Part shown: positions 1-8,846 of the stretch, piece after piece
Layout: each line of letters opens with the position of its first letter
Position numbering within the stretch: the first letter of the stretch is position 1
Origin: UBA11524 sp051886675
GTDB taxonomy: Bacteria > Bacillota > Clostridia > Christensenellales > Aristaeellaceae
Direction of reading: 5' to 3'
DNA: 22,882 nt
Assembly: GCA_051886675.1 (NCBI GenBank)
Contig: JBJEYH010000166.1
Span: 1 to 22,882, forward strand
Notes under the pieces: generated by a model
Databases searched by the model: none
What the model was told of the DNA's origin: nothing
Seen by the model: only the letters and a program-made list of their open reading frames with translations
Translations under genes and position numbers: made by a program

Positions 1-168
1 CGGGAACACCCACCCCGGCGGTGCGAAGACCGGCTTTGCCAGCGTATCGTAGAAGGTCATCCGGTCACGGATCAGAAAGGCTATCAGACCTCCGCCGCCC
101 AGGGTCAGCAGCAGGAGGGCCGTCAGGGAACGCCATCCGGGCCGCGGCGTATCGGGCTGTTCTGTCAA
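1..168 (-). CDS. TspO/MBR family membrane protein, N-terminal part (partial)
   Basis: The minus strand reads an open frame of 56 residues that runs off the window start. It has a short polar N-terminus, one hydrophobic segment (about residues 17-34), and then the stretch FYDTLAKPVFAPPGWVFP. The pattern of an aromatic residue, KP, F-x-PP-x-WVFP is the hallmark of the start of TspO/MBR (tryptophan-rich sensory protein) membrane proteins, which bind tetrapyrroles and related ligands. I chose the TTG start at 168-166 because GGAGGTGA lies six bases upstream. An in-frame ATG at 198-196 exists but has no ribosome binding site. The gene is divergent from the flavoprotein gene. Family assignment is good, but only about a third of the protein is visible, so no ligand or role can be given. 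Confidence 0.8.
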   Translation of the reverse strand, partial: MTEQPDTPRPGWRSLTALLLLTLGGGGLIAFLIRDRMTFYDTLAKPVFAPPGWVFP

Positions 169-217
169 GGAAATCACCTCCGCCTCAGTGTACGGCATAC
201 GGCGCAGGCTTATGCAG

Positions 218-246
218 TTGCACAGCCGGGAAAAATCCGCTATAAT
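218..246 (+). promoter_or_regulatory. Sigma-A promoter for the flavoprotein-tex unit
   Basis: TTGCAC (218-223), a 17-base spacer, and a perfect TATAAT (241-246). Transcription should start near 253, about 30 bases before the ATG at 284. This rules out the longer in-frame start at 188, which would lie upstream of the promoter. Confidence 0.8.
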
Positions 247-283
247 GGTCAGTTGTGAGGAAACGCAGGAGGGATGTGCTGCC

Positions 284-1486
284 ATGGCGGAGGTCATCAT
301 CATCGGCGGAGGCGCGGCGGGCATGGCCGCAGCCATCGAGGCCGCGAGGCTTGGGGACAGCGTGCTCCTGCTGGAGAGAATGGATCGCGTGGGCAAGAAG
401 CTGCTGGCCACCGGAAACGGCCGCTGCAACCTGATGAACGAAGGCGCGCCCCGCTATCCCGGCGGAGGAGCCTTCGCCGAGGCGGTTCTGTCCCTGTGCG
501 GCGCAGAGCAGCAGCGGCAGTTCTGGGCGCAGCTGGGTCTGCGCCTGCGCACGGAGGAGGGCGGCAGGGTCTATCCCGTCAGCGGCCAGGCATCCACCGT
601 GCTGGACACCCTGCGCCTGGCCATGGACGCGCAGCATGTGGAGGTTGTCACCGGGGTTCATGTGAATGCCGTGACGCCCGGGAAACGGGGCTTCACCGTA
701 TCCGCCGGAGAGAACCGTTGGAAGGCCGGGCGCGTGATTGTCACCGGCGGCGGCTGCGCGCAGCCCAAGCTGGGCAGCGATGGCAGCTGCCACGGGCTGC
801 TGGCGTCCCTGGGGCACAGGATCATCCGCCCGGAGCCCTGCCTGACGCAGATCATCACGGACCCCGCGCCCATCCGCGGGCTGTCGGGCATCCGGGTGAA
901 ATGCCGCGTCCGGGTGCTGGAGGGCGGCAGGGCGCTTCATGAGGAACAGGGCGAGGCGCTGTTCACGGATTACGGCATGAGCGGCGTATGCGTGATGCAG
1001 TGCGCCCGCCATGCCCGGCAGGGCAGGACGCTGTCGCTGTCCCTGGCGGAGGGCATGGGCTTTGGATCCGGGGAGGAGGCGCGGCGGGAGCTGCTGCGCC
1101 GCCGGGAGCTGTGGCGGGAGCAGCCCATGGAACGGCTGCTGACGGGGCTGTGCGTGCCGCGGCTGGCCTCGGCCCTGTGCGCTTCTGCCGGCATCACCTG
1201 GAAGAACCGCCTCATCGGCAGCCTGAAGCCCGCGGAGGCCGAAGCCCTTGCCGGTCTGCTGACGGACTGGCCGCTGGAGATCCGGGGCGTGAAGGGCTTC
1301 GACGCGGCGCAGGTGACCCGGGGCGGCGCGGACTGGCGCGAGTTCGATCCCGCGACGCTGGCATCCCGGCTGGTACCGGGGCTTCACGCGGCGGGCGAGG
1401 TGCTGGATGTGGATGGCGACTGCGGCGGCTTCAACCTGATGTTCGCCTTTGGCAGCGGCATCCTGGCTGGCCGCAACGGCCGATGA
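284..1486 (+). CDS. NAD(P)/FAD-dependent oxidoreductase, YhiN/HI0933 family
   Basis: A 400-residue flavoprotein of the HI0933/YhiN family (often auto-named BaiN-like or 'aminoacetone oxidase'). The N-terminal Rossmann fold shows GGGAAG (residues 8-13) and the acidic E31 expected to hold the ribose of FAD. The family signature GKKLLATGNGRCN follows at 37-49. The C-terminal FAD-contact segment is at 366-400 (GLHAAGEVLDVDGDCGGFN...). Length fits the family. ATG 284 is preceded by AGGAGGG at 267-273 and lies just downstream of the promoter at 218-246. It is followed after 21 bases by tex, so the two are probably co-transcribed. The physiological substrate of most members is unknown. A bile-acid reductase role has been proposed for one clostridial homologue, but nothing here supports carrying that over. 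Confidence 0.93.
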   Translation: MAEVIIIGGGAAGMAAAIEAARLGDSVLLLERMDRVGKKLLATGNGRCNLMNEGAPRYPGGGAFAEAVLSLCGAEQQRQFWAQLGLRLRTEEGGRVYPVSGQASTVLDTLRLAMDAQHVEVVTGVHVNAVTPGKRGFTVSAGENRWKAGRVIVTGGGCAQPKLGSDGSCHGLLASLGHRIIRPEPCLTQIITDPAPIRGLSGIRVKCRVRVLEGGRALHEEQGEALFTDYGMSGVCVMQCARHARQGRTLSLSLAEGMGFGSGEEARRELLRRRELWREQPMERLLTGLCVPRLASALCASAGITWKNRLIGSLKPAEAEALAGLLTDWPLEIRGVKGFDAAQVTRGGADWREFDPATLASRLVPGLHAAGEVLDVDGDCGGFNLMFAFGSGILAGRNGR

Positions 1487-1507
1487 ACATGGAACAGGAG
1501 AGAAACC

Positions 1508-3676
1508 ATGACGATTGTTGAAACCTTATGCGCTGAATTCAAAATTGCCGCCTGGCAGGCCGAAGCGGTGATCCGCCTGCTGGACGAGGGCTGTACGCTG
1601 CCCTTCATCGCCCGCTACCGCAAGGAGCAGCACGGCGAGCTGGACGATCAGAAGCTGCGCGACATCGCCGACCGCCTGACGGCCCTGCGGAACCTGGAGA
1701 GCCGCCGCGGCGAGATCGCCGAGTCCCTGAAGAAGCTGGAGGTCTGGACGGAGGAGCTGCAGTCCGCGCTGGATCAGGCGACCACCATGGGCCAGCTGGA
1801 GGACATCTACCGGCCCTACCGGCCCAAGCGCCGCACCCGGGCCATGATCGCCCGGGAGAAGGGGCTGGCCCCGCTGGCGGACATGCTGCTGCTGCAGCTG
1901 TCCAAGGCCCAAACCGCGGAGGAGCTGGCCACGGGCTACGTCGACCCGGAGAAGGGCGTCGCCACGGCGGAGGACGCGCTGCAGGGAGCCATGGACATCA
2001 TCGCCGAAAAGATCAGCGACGATCCCGCCCTGCGCACCAAGCTGAAGGCCCTCTGCCGCCGCGACGGCGTGATGGCCACCCGTCCCGCGGGGGAGGAGGA
2101 CAGCGTCTACCGCATGTACTACGACCGCTCCGAGCCCTGGAAGCTGATGCCCTCCCACCGGGTGCTGGCCATGAACCGGGGCGAGAAGGAAGGCTTCCTG
2201 AAGGTGAAGCTGGAGGTCAGCGAGGCGGTGGCCCAGGGCATCATCCAGGCGGACTACGTCGCCCATACCGGGAGCATCGCCACGGCGTATGTGCAGCGGG
2301 CCTGCGAGGACGCCTACACAAGGCTGATCGCGCCCTCCATCGAGACGGAGCTGCGCAACGACCTGACGGACCGGGCGTCGGCGGCGGCCATCCGCGTGTT
2401 CGCGCTGAACCTGAAGCCCCTGCTGATGCAGCCCCCGGTGCGCGGGAAGGTGGCCATCGGGCTGGATCCCGGCATCCGCACGGGCTGCAAGGTGGCCGTG
2501 GTGGACGCCACCGGCCGGGTGCTGGACACGGGGGTGATCTTCCCGCTGCCCTCCCACGGCCGGGTGGAGCAGGCCAAGGCCACGGTCAAGCAGCTGATCC
2601 GCAAGCACGGCGTGACCATCGCGGCCATCGGCAACGGCACGGCCGGGCGGGAGACGGAGCAGTTCTTCGCCCAGGTGGTGCACGAGATGCAGGGCGAGGT
2701 GAAGCTGTCCTACATGGTGGTCAGCGAGGCGGGGGCGTCGGTGTATTCCGCCAGCAAGCTGGCCGCGGAGGAATTCCCGCAGTTCGACGTGAGCCTGCGC
2801 AGCGCGGTATCCATCGCCAGGCGGCTGCAGGATCCGCTGGCGGAGCTGGTGAAGATCGACCCCAAGGCCATCGGCGTTGGGCAGTATCAGCACGACCTGA
2901 AGGAGAGCGAGCTGGACGCGGCGCTGGACGGCGTGGTGGAGGACTGCGTGAACAGCGTGGGCGTGGACGTGAACACCGCCAGCCCGTCGCTGCTCAGCCA
3001 CGTAGCGGGCATCAACGCCACGGTGGCGAAGAACATCGTGGCCTACCGCGAGGAGAACGGCCCCTTCACCTCCCGGGCGCAGCTGAAGAAGGTGCCCAAG
3101 CTGGGGCCGAAGGCCTTCGAGCAGTGCGCGGGCTTCCTGCGGATTCCGGATGGGAAGGATCTGATCGAGAACACCGGCGTGCATCCGGAGAGCTACGCCG
3201 TGGCCAGGGCGCTGCTGAAGCGTTTCGGCCTGACCCCCGCCCAGGCCGCCACCGGCGCGCTGCGGGAGCAGGCGGAAGCCGTGGGCCTTGCCGCCCTGGC
3301 GAAGGAGCTGGACTGCGGCGAGCCCACGCTGCGGGACATTGTGGCCGAGCTGTCCAAGCCGGGCCGCGACCCCCGCGACGAGCTGCCGCCGCCGGTGCTG
3401 CGCACGGACGTGATGGACATGGACGACCTGACCCCCGGGATGGAACTGAAGGGCACGGTGCGCAACGTGACGGACTTCGGCGCGTTCGTGGACATCGGCG
3501 TGCATCATGACGGTCTGGTGCATGTGAGCCAGATGGCCGACCGGCGCATCCGTCATCCCAGCGAGGCCGCCCGGGTGGGCGACGTGGTGACGGTGTGGGT
3601 GCTGCAGGTGGACAAGCAGAAGGGCCGCATCAGCCTGACCATGCGCAAGCCCGCCCAGGGCAATCAGCCGAAATAA
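1508..3676 (+). CDS. tex: Tex family S1 RNA-binding protein (transcription accessory protein)
   Basis: A 722-residue protein with full-length Tex architecture: an N-terminal helical Tex region, a YqgF/RNase-H-like domain beginning at the GLDPGIRTG motif (residue 318 on), helix-hairpin-helix repeats at about 492-550, and a C-terminal S1 RNA-binding domain at about 643-716 (GTVRNVTDFGAFVDIG). Tex proteins are cytoplasmic nucleic-acid-binding factors linked to transcription and to the fate of stalled complexes; their exact role in Bacillota is not settled. ATG 1508 has GGAG at 1497-1500 eight bases upstream. The gene lies 21 bases behind the flavoprotein gene and shares its promoter. It ends at a strong terminator, so the transcript probably stops there. 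Confidence 0.96.
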   Translation: MTIVETLCAEFKIAAWQAEAVIRLLDEGCTLPFIARYRKEQHGELDDQKLRDIADRLTALRNLESRRGEIAESLKKLEVWTEELQSALDQATTMGQLEDIYRPYRPKRRTRAMIAREKGLAPLADMLLLQLSKAQTAEELATGYVDPEKGVATAEDALQGAMDIIAEKISDDPALRTKLKALCRRDGVMATRPAGEEDSVYRMYYDRSEPWKLMPSHRVLAMNRGEKEGFLKVKLEVSEAVAQGIIQADYVAHTGSIATAYVQRACEDAYTRLIAPSIETELRNDLTDRASAAAIRVFALNLKPLLMQPPVRGKVAIGLDPGIRTGCKVAVVDATGRVLDTGVIFPLPSHGRVEQAKATVKQLIRKHGVTIAAIGNGTAGRETEQFFAQVVHEMQGEVKLSYMVVSEAGASVYSASKLAAEEFPQFDVSLRSAVSIARRLQDPLAELVKIDPKAIGVGQYQHDLKESELDAALDGVVEDCVNSVGVDVNTASPSLLSHVAGINATVAKNIVAYREENGPFTSRAQLKKVPKLGPKAFEQCAGFLRIPDGKDLIENTGVHPESYAVARALLKRFGLTPAQAATGALREQAEAVGLAALAKELDCGEPTLRDIVAELSKPGRDPRDELPPPVLRTDVMDMDDLTPGMELKGTVRNVTDFGAFVDIGVHHDGLVHVSQMADRRIRHPSEAARVGDVVTVWVLQVDKQKGRISLTMRKPAQGNQPK

Positions 3677-3717
3677 CAAAATCCGCAGGGAGCATCCATC
3701 GCTCTCTGCGGATTTTG
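3677..3717. terminator. Bidirectional intrinsic terminator between tex and the MATE gene
   Basis: A 17-bp stem (3677-3693 with 3701-3717, one G-U pair) around a 7-base loop. A-run on the left flank and T-run on the right flank let it serve both the plus-strand tex and the minus-strand MATE gene, whose stop codons are 1 and 13 bases away. Confidence 0.85.
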
Positions 3718-3729
3718 TTGCGGGAGGGA

Positions 3730-5121
3730 TCAGGCGTTTTCGGGATGGGCCCTGGCATAGGCATGCACCCAGTCTGCCCGGAACAGGTAGATCAGGAAGC
3801 AGATGCTGCTCAGCGTCCAGGTCAGCGGGTAGGCCCAGAAGACGGACTGGATGGTGCCCACGATGGGCGTGACGATGGTGATGTAGCTGACGCGGATCAC
3901 GCACCAGCACACGAGCATCACCAGCATGGGGACGATCGCGCGTCCCGCGCCCCGCAGCACCCCCGCGATGCCGTGGGAGCAGGCCAGCAGGAAGTAGAAC
4001 AGCGTCACCGTCCGCGCCTGGGTGACGCCGAAGGCGATCACGTCCGGGTTCTGGTCGAACAGGCCGATCAGCCTGGGCGCGAACACGTTGATGCCAACGC
4101 CCACCAGTTCCGCCAGCAGCATGCAGGACACGATGCCGAAGGCCGCGCCCTTCCTGGCCCGGTCGTACTGCTTCGCGCCCAGGTTCTGGCCGATGAAGGT
4201 GGTCATGGCCATGGCGAAGCTGGTGATGGGCAGGAAGCCGAAGCCCTCGATCTTGGTATACGCGCCGCAGCCCGCCATGGCCAGGGCGCCGAAGGCGTTG
4301 ATGTGGCTCTGCACCACCAGGTTGGCCAGGGAAATGATGGAATTCTGCACGCCAGAGGGAATGCCCATGTGCAGGATGTTGCGGGCCATGCCCAGGTTGA
4401 GGCGGATCCGGGAGGGGCGGATGCGGTAGGCCTCGGTGGCCTGGCTGAGGCGGTAAAGCCCCAGCAGCGCGCTGACGGACTGGGAGATCACCGTAGCCAC
4501 CGCCGCGCCCGCCACGCCGAAGCCCAGCCAGCCCACGAACAGCAGATCCAGCGCCACGTTCAGCAGGGAGGAAATGATCAGGTAGTACAGCGGATGCCTG
4601 CTGTCGCCCAGGGCGTTGAAGATGCCGTTGGCCGTGTTGTACATGACCACGGACAGCACGCCCCCGAAGTACACCCGGAAGTAGGTCAGCGACAGGGGCA
4701 GCACCTCGGTCGGGGTGCCCATCCAGCGGAGGATCACCGGCGCGCAGGTTTCGCCCAGCACGGTCAGGATCAGCCCCGCCAGAATGCCGAAGGCCACCGA
4801 CGTATGCACCGCCAGGGAGACGTTCTCATCGTCCTGCGCGCCCCAGTAGCGGCTGACCACCACGCCCGCGCCGATGAAGATCCCCTGGAACAGGCCTGTC
4901 AGCAGGAAGATCAGGCTGGAGGATGACCCTACCGCCGCCAGGGCCTCGCTGCCCAGAAAGTTGCCCACCACCAGGCTGTCCACCACGTTGTACATCTGCT
5001 GGAACAGGCTGCCGAGAAACACCGGAAGGGCAAACACCACGATGTGCTTCCAGATGGAGCCCTCGGTCATACGGCGCGCATGGCTGCTCATGGACGAATA
5101 TCCGCCTCGCTTCATTCGCAT
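3730..5121 (-). CDS. MATE family multidrug/organic cation efflux protein
   Basis: A polytopic membrane protein of up to 463 residues with about twelve hydrophobic segments. The first helix region, IWKHIVVFALPVFLGSLFQQ, followed by MYNVVDSLVVGNFLGSEALAAVG, is typical of the DinF/NorM branch of MATE exporters, which expel cationic compounds using Na+ or H+ gradients. The second half repeats the pattern (GIPSGVQNSIISLANLVVQ, FIGQNLGAKQYDRA). The start is uncertain: Met codons lie at residues 1, 3, 11 and 19, none has a clean Shine-Dalgarno, and homology begins near residue 19 (MTEGSIWK). The gene stands alone, convergent with tex and divergent from azlC, with its own promoter at 5152-5180. Substrate cannot be told from sequence. 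Confidence 0.93.
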   Translation of the reverse strand: MRMKRGGYSSMSSHARRMTEGSIWKHIVVFALPVFLGSLFQQMYNVVDSLVVGNFLGSEALAAVGSSSSLIFLLTGLFQGIFIGAGVVVSRYWGAQDDENVSLAVHTSVAFGILAGLILTVLGETCAPVILRWMGTPTEVLPLSLTYFRVYFGGVLSVVMYNTANGIFNALGDSRHPLYYLIISSLLNVALDLLFVGWLGFGVAGAAVATVISQSVSALLGLYRLSQATEAYRIRPSRIRLNLGMARNILHMGIPSGVQNSIISLANLVVQSHINAFGALAMAGCGAYTKIEGFGFLPITSFAMAMTTFIGQNLGAKQYDRARKGAAFGIVSCMLLAELVGVGINVFAPRLIGLFDQNPDVIAFGVTQARTVTLFYFLLACSHGIAGVLRGAGRAIVPMLVMLVCWCVIRVSYITIVTPIVGTIQSVFWAYPLTWTLSSICFLIYLFRADWVHAYARAHPENA

Positions 5122-5151
5122 TGGAATCGCGCACTGGGCGCAAACGAATCA

Positions 5152-5180
5152 AGCGTAGCACAGACGCCCGGGCAAGTCAA
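5152..5180 (-). promoter_or_regulatory. Candidate promoter of the MATE gene
   Basis: Read on the minus strand: TTGACT (5180-5175), 17 bases, then TACGCT (5157-5152) with a TG one base upstream (extended -10). The predicted start of transcription, near 5145, is about 24 bases before the first Met codon. Confidence 0.55.
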
Positions 5181-5219
5181 GCGTCCACGGATAAAAACAG
5201 AACAAAGCCAGCCCTCCCG

Positions 5220-5248
5220 TTGACAGGCGATGCGGCCGGTTTTATAAT
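5220..5248 (+). promoter_or_regulatory. Perfect-consensus sigma-A promoter of azlCD
   Basis: TTGACA (5220-5225), 17 bases, TATAAT (5243-5248): both boxes match consensus exactly. Transcription should begin near 5255, leaving a leader of about 30-40 bases. No operator-like palindrome is evident. Confidence 0.85.
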
Positions 5249-5286
5249 GGGAAGGATTTCACTGGGAAAAGGATGGTCAGACAGGA

Positions 5287-6012
5287 ATGTTCCGGATGAT
5301 GAAAAAGGCCTTCCCCAGGACGCTGCCGGTGATGGCAGGCTATCTGTTCCTGGGGATTGCCTATGGCGTGGCGCTGCGGGAGAAGGGCTTCGGCATGGAA
5401 TGGGCGCTGCTCATCAGCACAACGGTCTACGCGGGATCGATGCAGTTCGCCATGCTGGGCGCGATGACCCAGCCCTTCGCGCCGGTGACCATGGCGCTGA
5501 TGACGCTGCTGGTGAACGCCCGGCATATCTTTTACGGGCTGAGCATGCTGGACAAGTATGCGGACACGGGCAGGTACAGGCCCTACCTGATCTTCTCGCT
5601 GACGGACGAAACCTACTCCCTGGTATGCAACGGCGCGCCGGAGGACGCGGAGGACAAGCCCGGCTGGTACGCGGCGGTATCCCTGCTGGATCAGACGTAC
5701 TGGGTGGCGGGGTCGGTCATCGGCGTGGCGCTGGGGCAGGCGCTGCCCTTCGACCTGACGGGCATCGACTTCGCCATGACGGCGCTGTTCACCGTGATTG
5801 TCACGGAGCAGACCATGGACGCGGTGAAGGCCTATAGGGCAGGGGAGATGCGGCTTGCGGACGCGGCGTTCCCGGCGCTGCTGGGGCTTGTGGCCACGCT
5901 GGGCAGCCTGCTGATCGTGGGGAAGGACAGCTTCCTTCTGGTGACCATGGCACTGATGCTGGGGTGCTTCTTCCTGCGGTATCAGGCGGTGAAGGGAGGC
6001 GCAAAGGCATGA
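5287..6012 (+). CDS. azlC: AzlC family branched-chain amino-acid exporter, large subunit
   Basis: A 241-residue membrane protein with several hydrophobic segments. The N-terminal region (PVMAGYLFLGIAYGVALREKG) and the stretch YAGSMQFAMLGAM are typical of AzlC, the large subunit of the AzlCD exporter for branched-chain amino acids. Start choice is open: ATG 5287 is listed, but ACAGGA at 5281-5286 sits at a better distance (9 bases) from the in-frame ATG at 5296, which would drop three residues. The downstream partner overlaps by four bases (ATGA at 6009-6012), implying translational coupling. The perfect-consensus promoter upstream suggests strong basal transcription unless a repressor encoded elsewhere acts. 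Confidence 0.93.
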   Translation: MFRMMKKAFPRTLPVMAGYLFLGIAYGVALREKGFGMEWALLISTTVYAGSMQFAMLGAMTQPFAPVTMALMTLLVNARHIFYGLSMLDKYADTGRYRPYLIFSLTDETYSLVCNGAPEDAEDKPGWYAAVSLLDQTYWVAGSVIGVALGQALPFDLTGIDFAMTALFTVIVTEQTMDAVKAYRAGEMRLADAAFPALLGLVATLGSLLIVGKDSFLLVTMALMLGCFFLRYQAVKGGAKA

Positions 6013-6338
6013 CAGCCATGCAGGTTCTGATCACGGTGCTCATCGCAGCAGGGGTCACGCTTCTTTTGCGCACGGCGCCCTTCCTGCTGTTTCCCTCGGG
6101 GAAGCAGGTGCCGGCCTTCATCACCTGGCTGGGGCAGCAGCTGCCCCGGGCGGTCATGATGATGCTGCTGGTGTACTGCCTCAAGGACGTCAGCCTGACC
6201 GCCGCCCCCTACGGCGCGCCCGCGCTCATCGCCGTGGCGGTGACGGCGGCGCTGCATGTGTGGAAGCGGCAGATGATCCTCTCCATCGCGGGGGGAACGG
6301 CGGTGTACATGCTGCTCATCCGTCTGTTGGGCATGTAA
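6009..6338 (+). CDS. azlD: AzlD family branched-chain amino-acid exporter, small subunit
   Basis: A 109-residue, strongly hydrophobic protein with about four membrane segments and the conserved LLRTAPFLLF element near the N-terminus, as in AzlD. I chose ATG 6009 because it overlaps the azlC stop in an ATGA and GGGAGG lies at 5994-5999. An upstream in-frame extension to 5964 would lie inside azlC and lacks a ribosome binding site. AzlD works only with AzlC; together they export leucine, isoleucine, valine or analogues. Confidence 0.92.
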   Translation: MTAMQVLITVLIAAGVTLLLRTAPFLLFPSGKQVPAFITWLGQQLPRAVMMMLLVYCLKDVSLTAAPYGAPALIAVAVTAALHVWKRQMILSIAGGTAVYMLLIRLLGM

Positions 6339-6382
6339 GTGCTGTTTTGGAGCGGGAAAACGCGCTTTTCCGCCCGGATGCG

Positions 6383-6411
6383 TGGACAGACGGGCTCCCT
6401 TGTGCTATGCT
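6383..6411 (+). promoter_or_regulatory. Candidate promoter of the ABC transporter pair
   Basis: TGGACA (6383-6388), 17 bases, TATGCT (6406-6411) with TG one base upstream of the -10 box. The expected start is near 6418, so the AAGGAGG at 6419-6425 would lie at the very 5' end of the mRNA and the leader would be only about 18 bases. Confidence 0.6.
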
Positions 6412-6435
6412 TTGGCGCAAGGAGGTTGAGGGACA

Positions 6436-7173
6436 ATGATTACGTTTGAGCATGTGACCAAGCAGTACGGCAAGGGCGGCGTAAAGGCGGTGGACGACCT
6501 GAGCCTGCATGTGGCGCGGGGGAAGGTCTATGGGTTTATCGGCCCCAACGGGGCGGGCAAGACCACCACCATCCGCCTGATGACCGGCATTCTGTCGCCC
6601 ACGTCGGGCCGGGTGCTGATCGACGGCAGGGACATGGCGAAGGAGCCCGTGGCCGCCAAGCAGTGCATCGGCTTCGTGCCGGACGGGCACGAGCTGTACG
6701 AGCGGCTGACGGGGCTGGAATACCTGCGCTTCCTGGCGGATATTTATGGCGTGGACGCCAAACGCCGTCAGGAGCATATTGAGAAGTACCTGGCGCTGTT
6801 CGAGCTGGAGGACGCGGCGGGGGATCCCATCCGCAGCTACTCCCGGGGCATGAAGCAGAAGCTGACCGTCATCGGCGCGCTGATTCACAATCCGCCCGTG
6901 TGGGTGCTGGATGAGCCCATGGTGGGTCTGGATCCCCGGGCCGCCCACGTCCTCAAGCAGGAGATGCGCCGCCACTGCGACGCGGGCAACACGGTGTTTT
7001 TCTCCACCCATGTGCTGGAGGTGGCGGAGAAGCTCTGCGACGAGATCGCCATCATCGACAAGGGCCGCCTGGTGGCCCAGGGCACCATGGATGAGCTGCG
7101 CTCGGGCGAGAAGAGCGCGTCCCTGGAGCAGCTCTTCCTGGAGCTGACCGAGACGGAGGTGCAGGCGGAATGA
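6436..7173 (+). CDS. ABC transporter ATP-binding protein
   Basis: A 245-residue ABC ATPase with all motifs in order: Walker A GPNGAGKT (36-43), an ABC signature in the variant form SRGMKQ (136-141), Walker B VLDEP with D159 and E160, and the switch histidine H192 (STHV). The signature variant SRGM in place of SGGQ is common in ATPases paired with ABC-2 type permeases. AAGGAGG at 6419-6425 sets the ATG. It overlaps the permease gene by four bases (ATGA at 7170-7173), so the two form one exporter or envelope-remodelling transporter. Substrate is unknown. Confidence 0.95.
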   Translation: MITFEHVTKQYGKGGVKAVDDLSLHVARGKVYGFIGPNGAGKTTTIRLMTGILSPTSGRVLIDGRDMAKEPVAAKQCIGFVPDGHELYERLTGLEYLRFLADIYGVDAKRRQEHIEKYLALFELEDAAGDPIRSYSRGMKQKLTVIGALIHNPPVWVLDEPMVGLDPRAAHVLKQEMRRHCDAGNTVFFSTHVLEVAEKLCDEIAIIDKGRLVAQGTMDELRSGEKSASLEQLFLELTETEVQAE

Positions 7174-8846
7174 GGAGCTATGGCATTCTCCTGCGCCTCT
7201 CCCTGAAGAACACCCTGGCGTCCCTGCGCACGGGCGTCACCAGCCGGAAAACCGGCAGGATCAGCATCGGCTTCGTGCTGCTGGCGATCCTGGGCGTCGT
7301 GGGCGTGCTGGGCCTGGCCATCGCGCTGGCGGTGTTCGAGAGCTATCTTTTCAAGGTGCTGGTGCGCATGGGCCAGCCGCTGCTGCTGCCCACGCTGGTG
7401 ATGATGCTGTGCATGCTCTTCACGCTGGTGTTCAGCGCGTTCCACTCGCTGTCCAGGCTGTATTTCAGCCGGGACACGGCGTGGCTGGCCAGCCTGCCCG
7501 TCACCTCCCGCACGGTGATGTCCGCCCGGCTGACGGAGGTCTGCCTGGGGGAGATGGGCATCAACCTGCTGCTGATGCTGCCTTCGCTGGTGCTGCTGGG
7601 CATGCACCTGGGCGGCGGCGTGAGCTACTGGCTCCGGGCGGCGGTGACGCTGATGCTCAGCGTCGCGCTGCCTGTGGCGGTGACGTCGCTGCTCTCCGCG
7701 CTTTTGTCGCGGGTGACCGGCATTGTCCGCCACAAGGAAGCGCTGATCATGGCCGGCTCCATCCTGCTGATGCTGGCGGTGCTGAGCGTGGAGCTGTCCG
7801 TGCTGCCCCGGATCCCGGAGGACGCGGGCGTGATGTTCTTCGTGACGATCCTCCTGAGCCGGACGGGTCTGGTGGACACCATCACCTCCGCCCTGCCGCC
7901 GCTGCGCTGGGCCGTGAATGGGCTGGCCGGCGACTGGGCAGGCTTTGGACTGTTCGTGCTGGTGTCGGTGGCAAGCCTGGGCGCGGTCGTGGCCCTGATG
8001 GGCGGACGCTACCTGAACGACTGCATCCGCCAGAGCGAGCAGGCTGCCCGCAGGCGGAGCCGTCGCATCGAAAGGACCGCGGATAAGCAGCGCAGCCAGC
8101 TGATCAGCCTGTACCGGCGGGAGTGCGCGGAGGTTCTCCGCACGCCCACCTACGCCTTCAACAGCCTGGGCAGCGTGATCTTCATGCCGCTGATGCTGGT
8201 CGTCATGCTGGTGAGCATCTCCTCCACGGACGCCCTGGACGTCGTGATGCAGGAGTTCCGCGGGCTGCTGGCGCTGGTGCCCGGCACGGATCTGCTGCTG
8301 GCGGGCGTCCTGCTGATGTCCATCGGCGCGTGGATCAACCCGGCCGTCTCCACCGCCGTCACCCGCGAGGGCAAGCATCATGACCTGTACCGCATGATGC
8401 CCGTCGCCCCCGCCACCCAGCTGAATGCCAAGCTGCTGATGGGCATGTCCATCAACCAGCTGTCTGCGCTGGTCACGGGCGGCATCTGCGCGGTGCTGCT
8501 GGGCCGCTACGGCCTGTGGCTGCTGCCGGGCTTTGTGCTGGCGCTTCCCATGAACTACGCCTGCTGCGCCCTGTCCCTGACCATTGACGCGATTCATCCC
8601 AACTACGACTGGATCAACGAGACCCAGGCCATCAAGCAGAGCATGAACGTCATGTGGAGCATGCTGGTGGTGCTGATTCTGCTGCTGCTGCCCTGCGCGG
8701 CCTGGGGCGGCGTATGGTACCTGCTGCCGGATCAGCCCCTTGCGCGCCTGGCGGCCGCGCTGGCGGTGATGGCCGCGGAGGCAGGGCTGGGATATGTGCT
8801 GCTCGGGCGTCTGGGCGCAGGCTGCTACGCGGCCTCCGAGGGGTAA
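7170..8846 (+). CDS. ABC-2 type transporter permease
   Basis: A 558-residue membrane protein with multiple hydrophobic segments in two halves: roughly residues 30-55, 70-90, 130-185, 190-215 and 240-275, then, after a basic cytoplasmic stretch (ARRRSRRIERTADKQRS), more segments from about 325 to the C-terminus. This two-block layout, and translational coupling to an ABC ATPase, fit large ABC-2 type exporter permeases of Clostridia. I cannot name the substrate. The next gene starts 35 bases later with no terminator between, so it may be in the same transcript. Confidence 0.85.
   Translation: MRSYGILLRLSLKNTLASLRTGVTSRKTGRISIGFVLLAILGVVGVLGLAIALAVFESYLFKVLVRMGQPLLLPTLVMMLCMLFTLVFSAFHSLSRLYFSRDTAWLASLPVTSRTVMSARLTEVCLGEMGINLLLMLPSLVLLGMHLGGGVSYWLRAAVTLMLSVALPVAVTSLLSALLSRVTGIVRHKEALIMAGSILLMLAVLSVELSVLPRIPEDAGVMFFVTILLSRTGLVDTITSALPPLRWAVNGLAGDWAGFGLFVLVSVASLGAVVALMGGRYLNDCIRQSEQAARRRSRRIERTADKQRSQLISLYRRECAEVLRTPTYAFNSLGSVIFMPLMLVVMLVSISSTDALDVVMQEFRGLLALVPGTDLLLAGVLLMSIGAWINPAVSTAVTREGKHHDLYRMMPVAPATQLNAKLLMGMSINQLSALVTGGICAVLLGRYGLWLLPGFVLALPMNYACCALSLTIDAIHPNYDWINETQAIKQSMNVMWSMLVVLILLLLPCAAWGGVWYLLPDQPLARLAAALAVMAAEAGLGYVLLGRLGAGCYAASEG

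Noticed and set aside
188..283. Longer N-terminus for the flavoprotein
   Set aside because: Contains the TTGCAC/TATAAT promoter itself, and the FAD-binding strand begins right after Met at 284.
6347..6376. Terminator after azlD
   Set aside because: GCGGGAAAA/TTTTCCGC can pair only with a bulge and has no T-run after it; too weak to list as a terminator.
6885..8597. 570-codon minus-strand frame opposite the ABC genes
   Set aside because: His/Gln/Arg-rich composition typical of antisense to GC-rich coding; no motifs.
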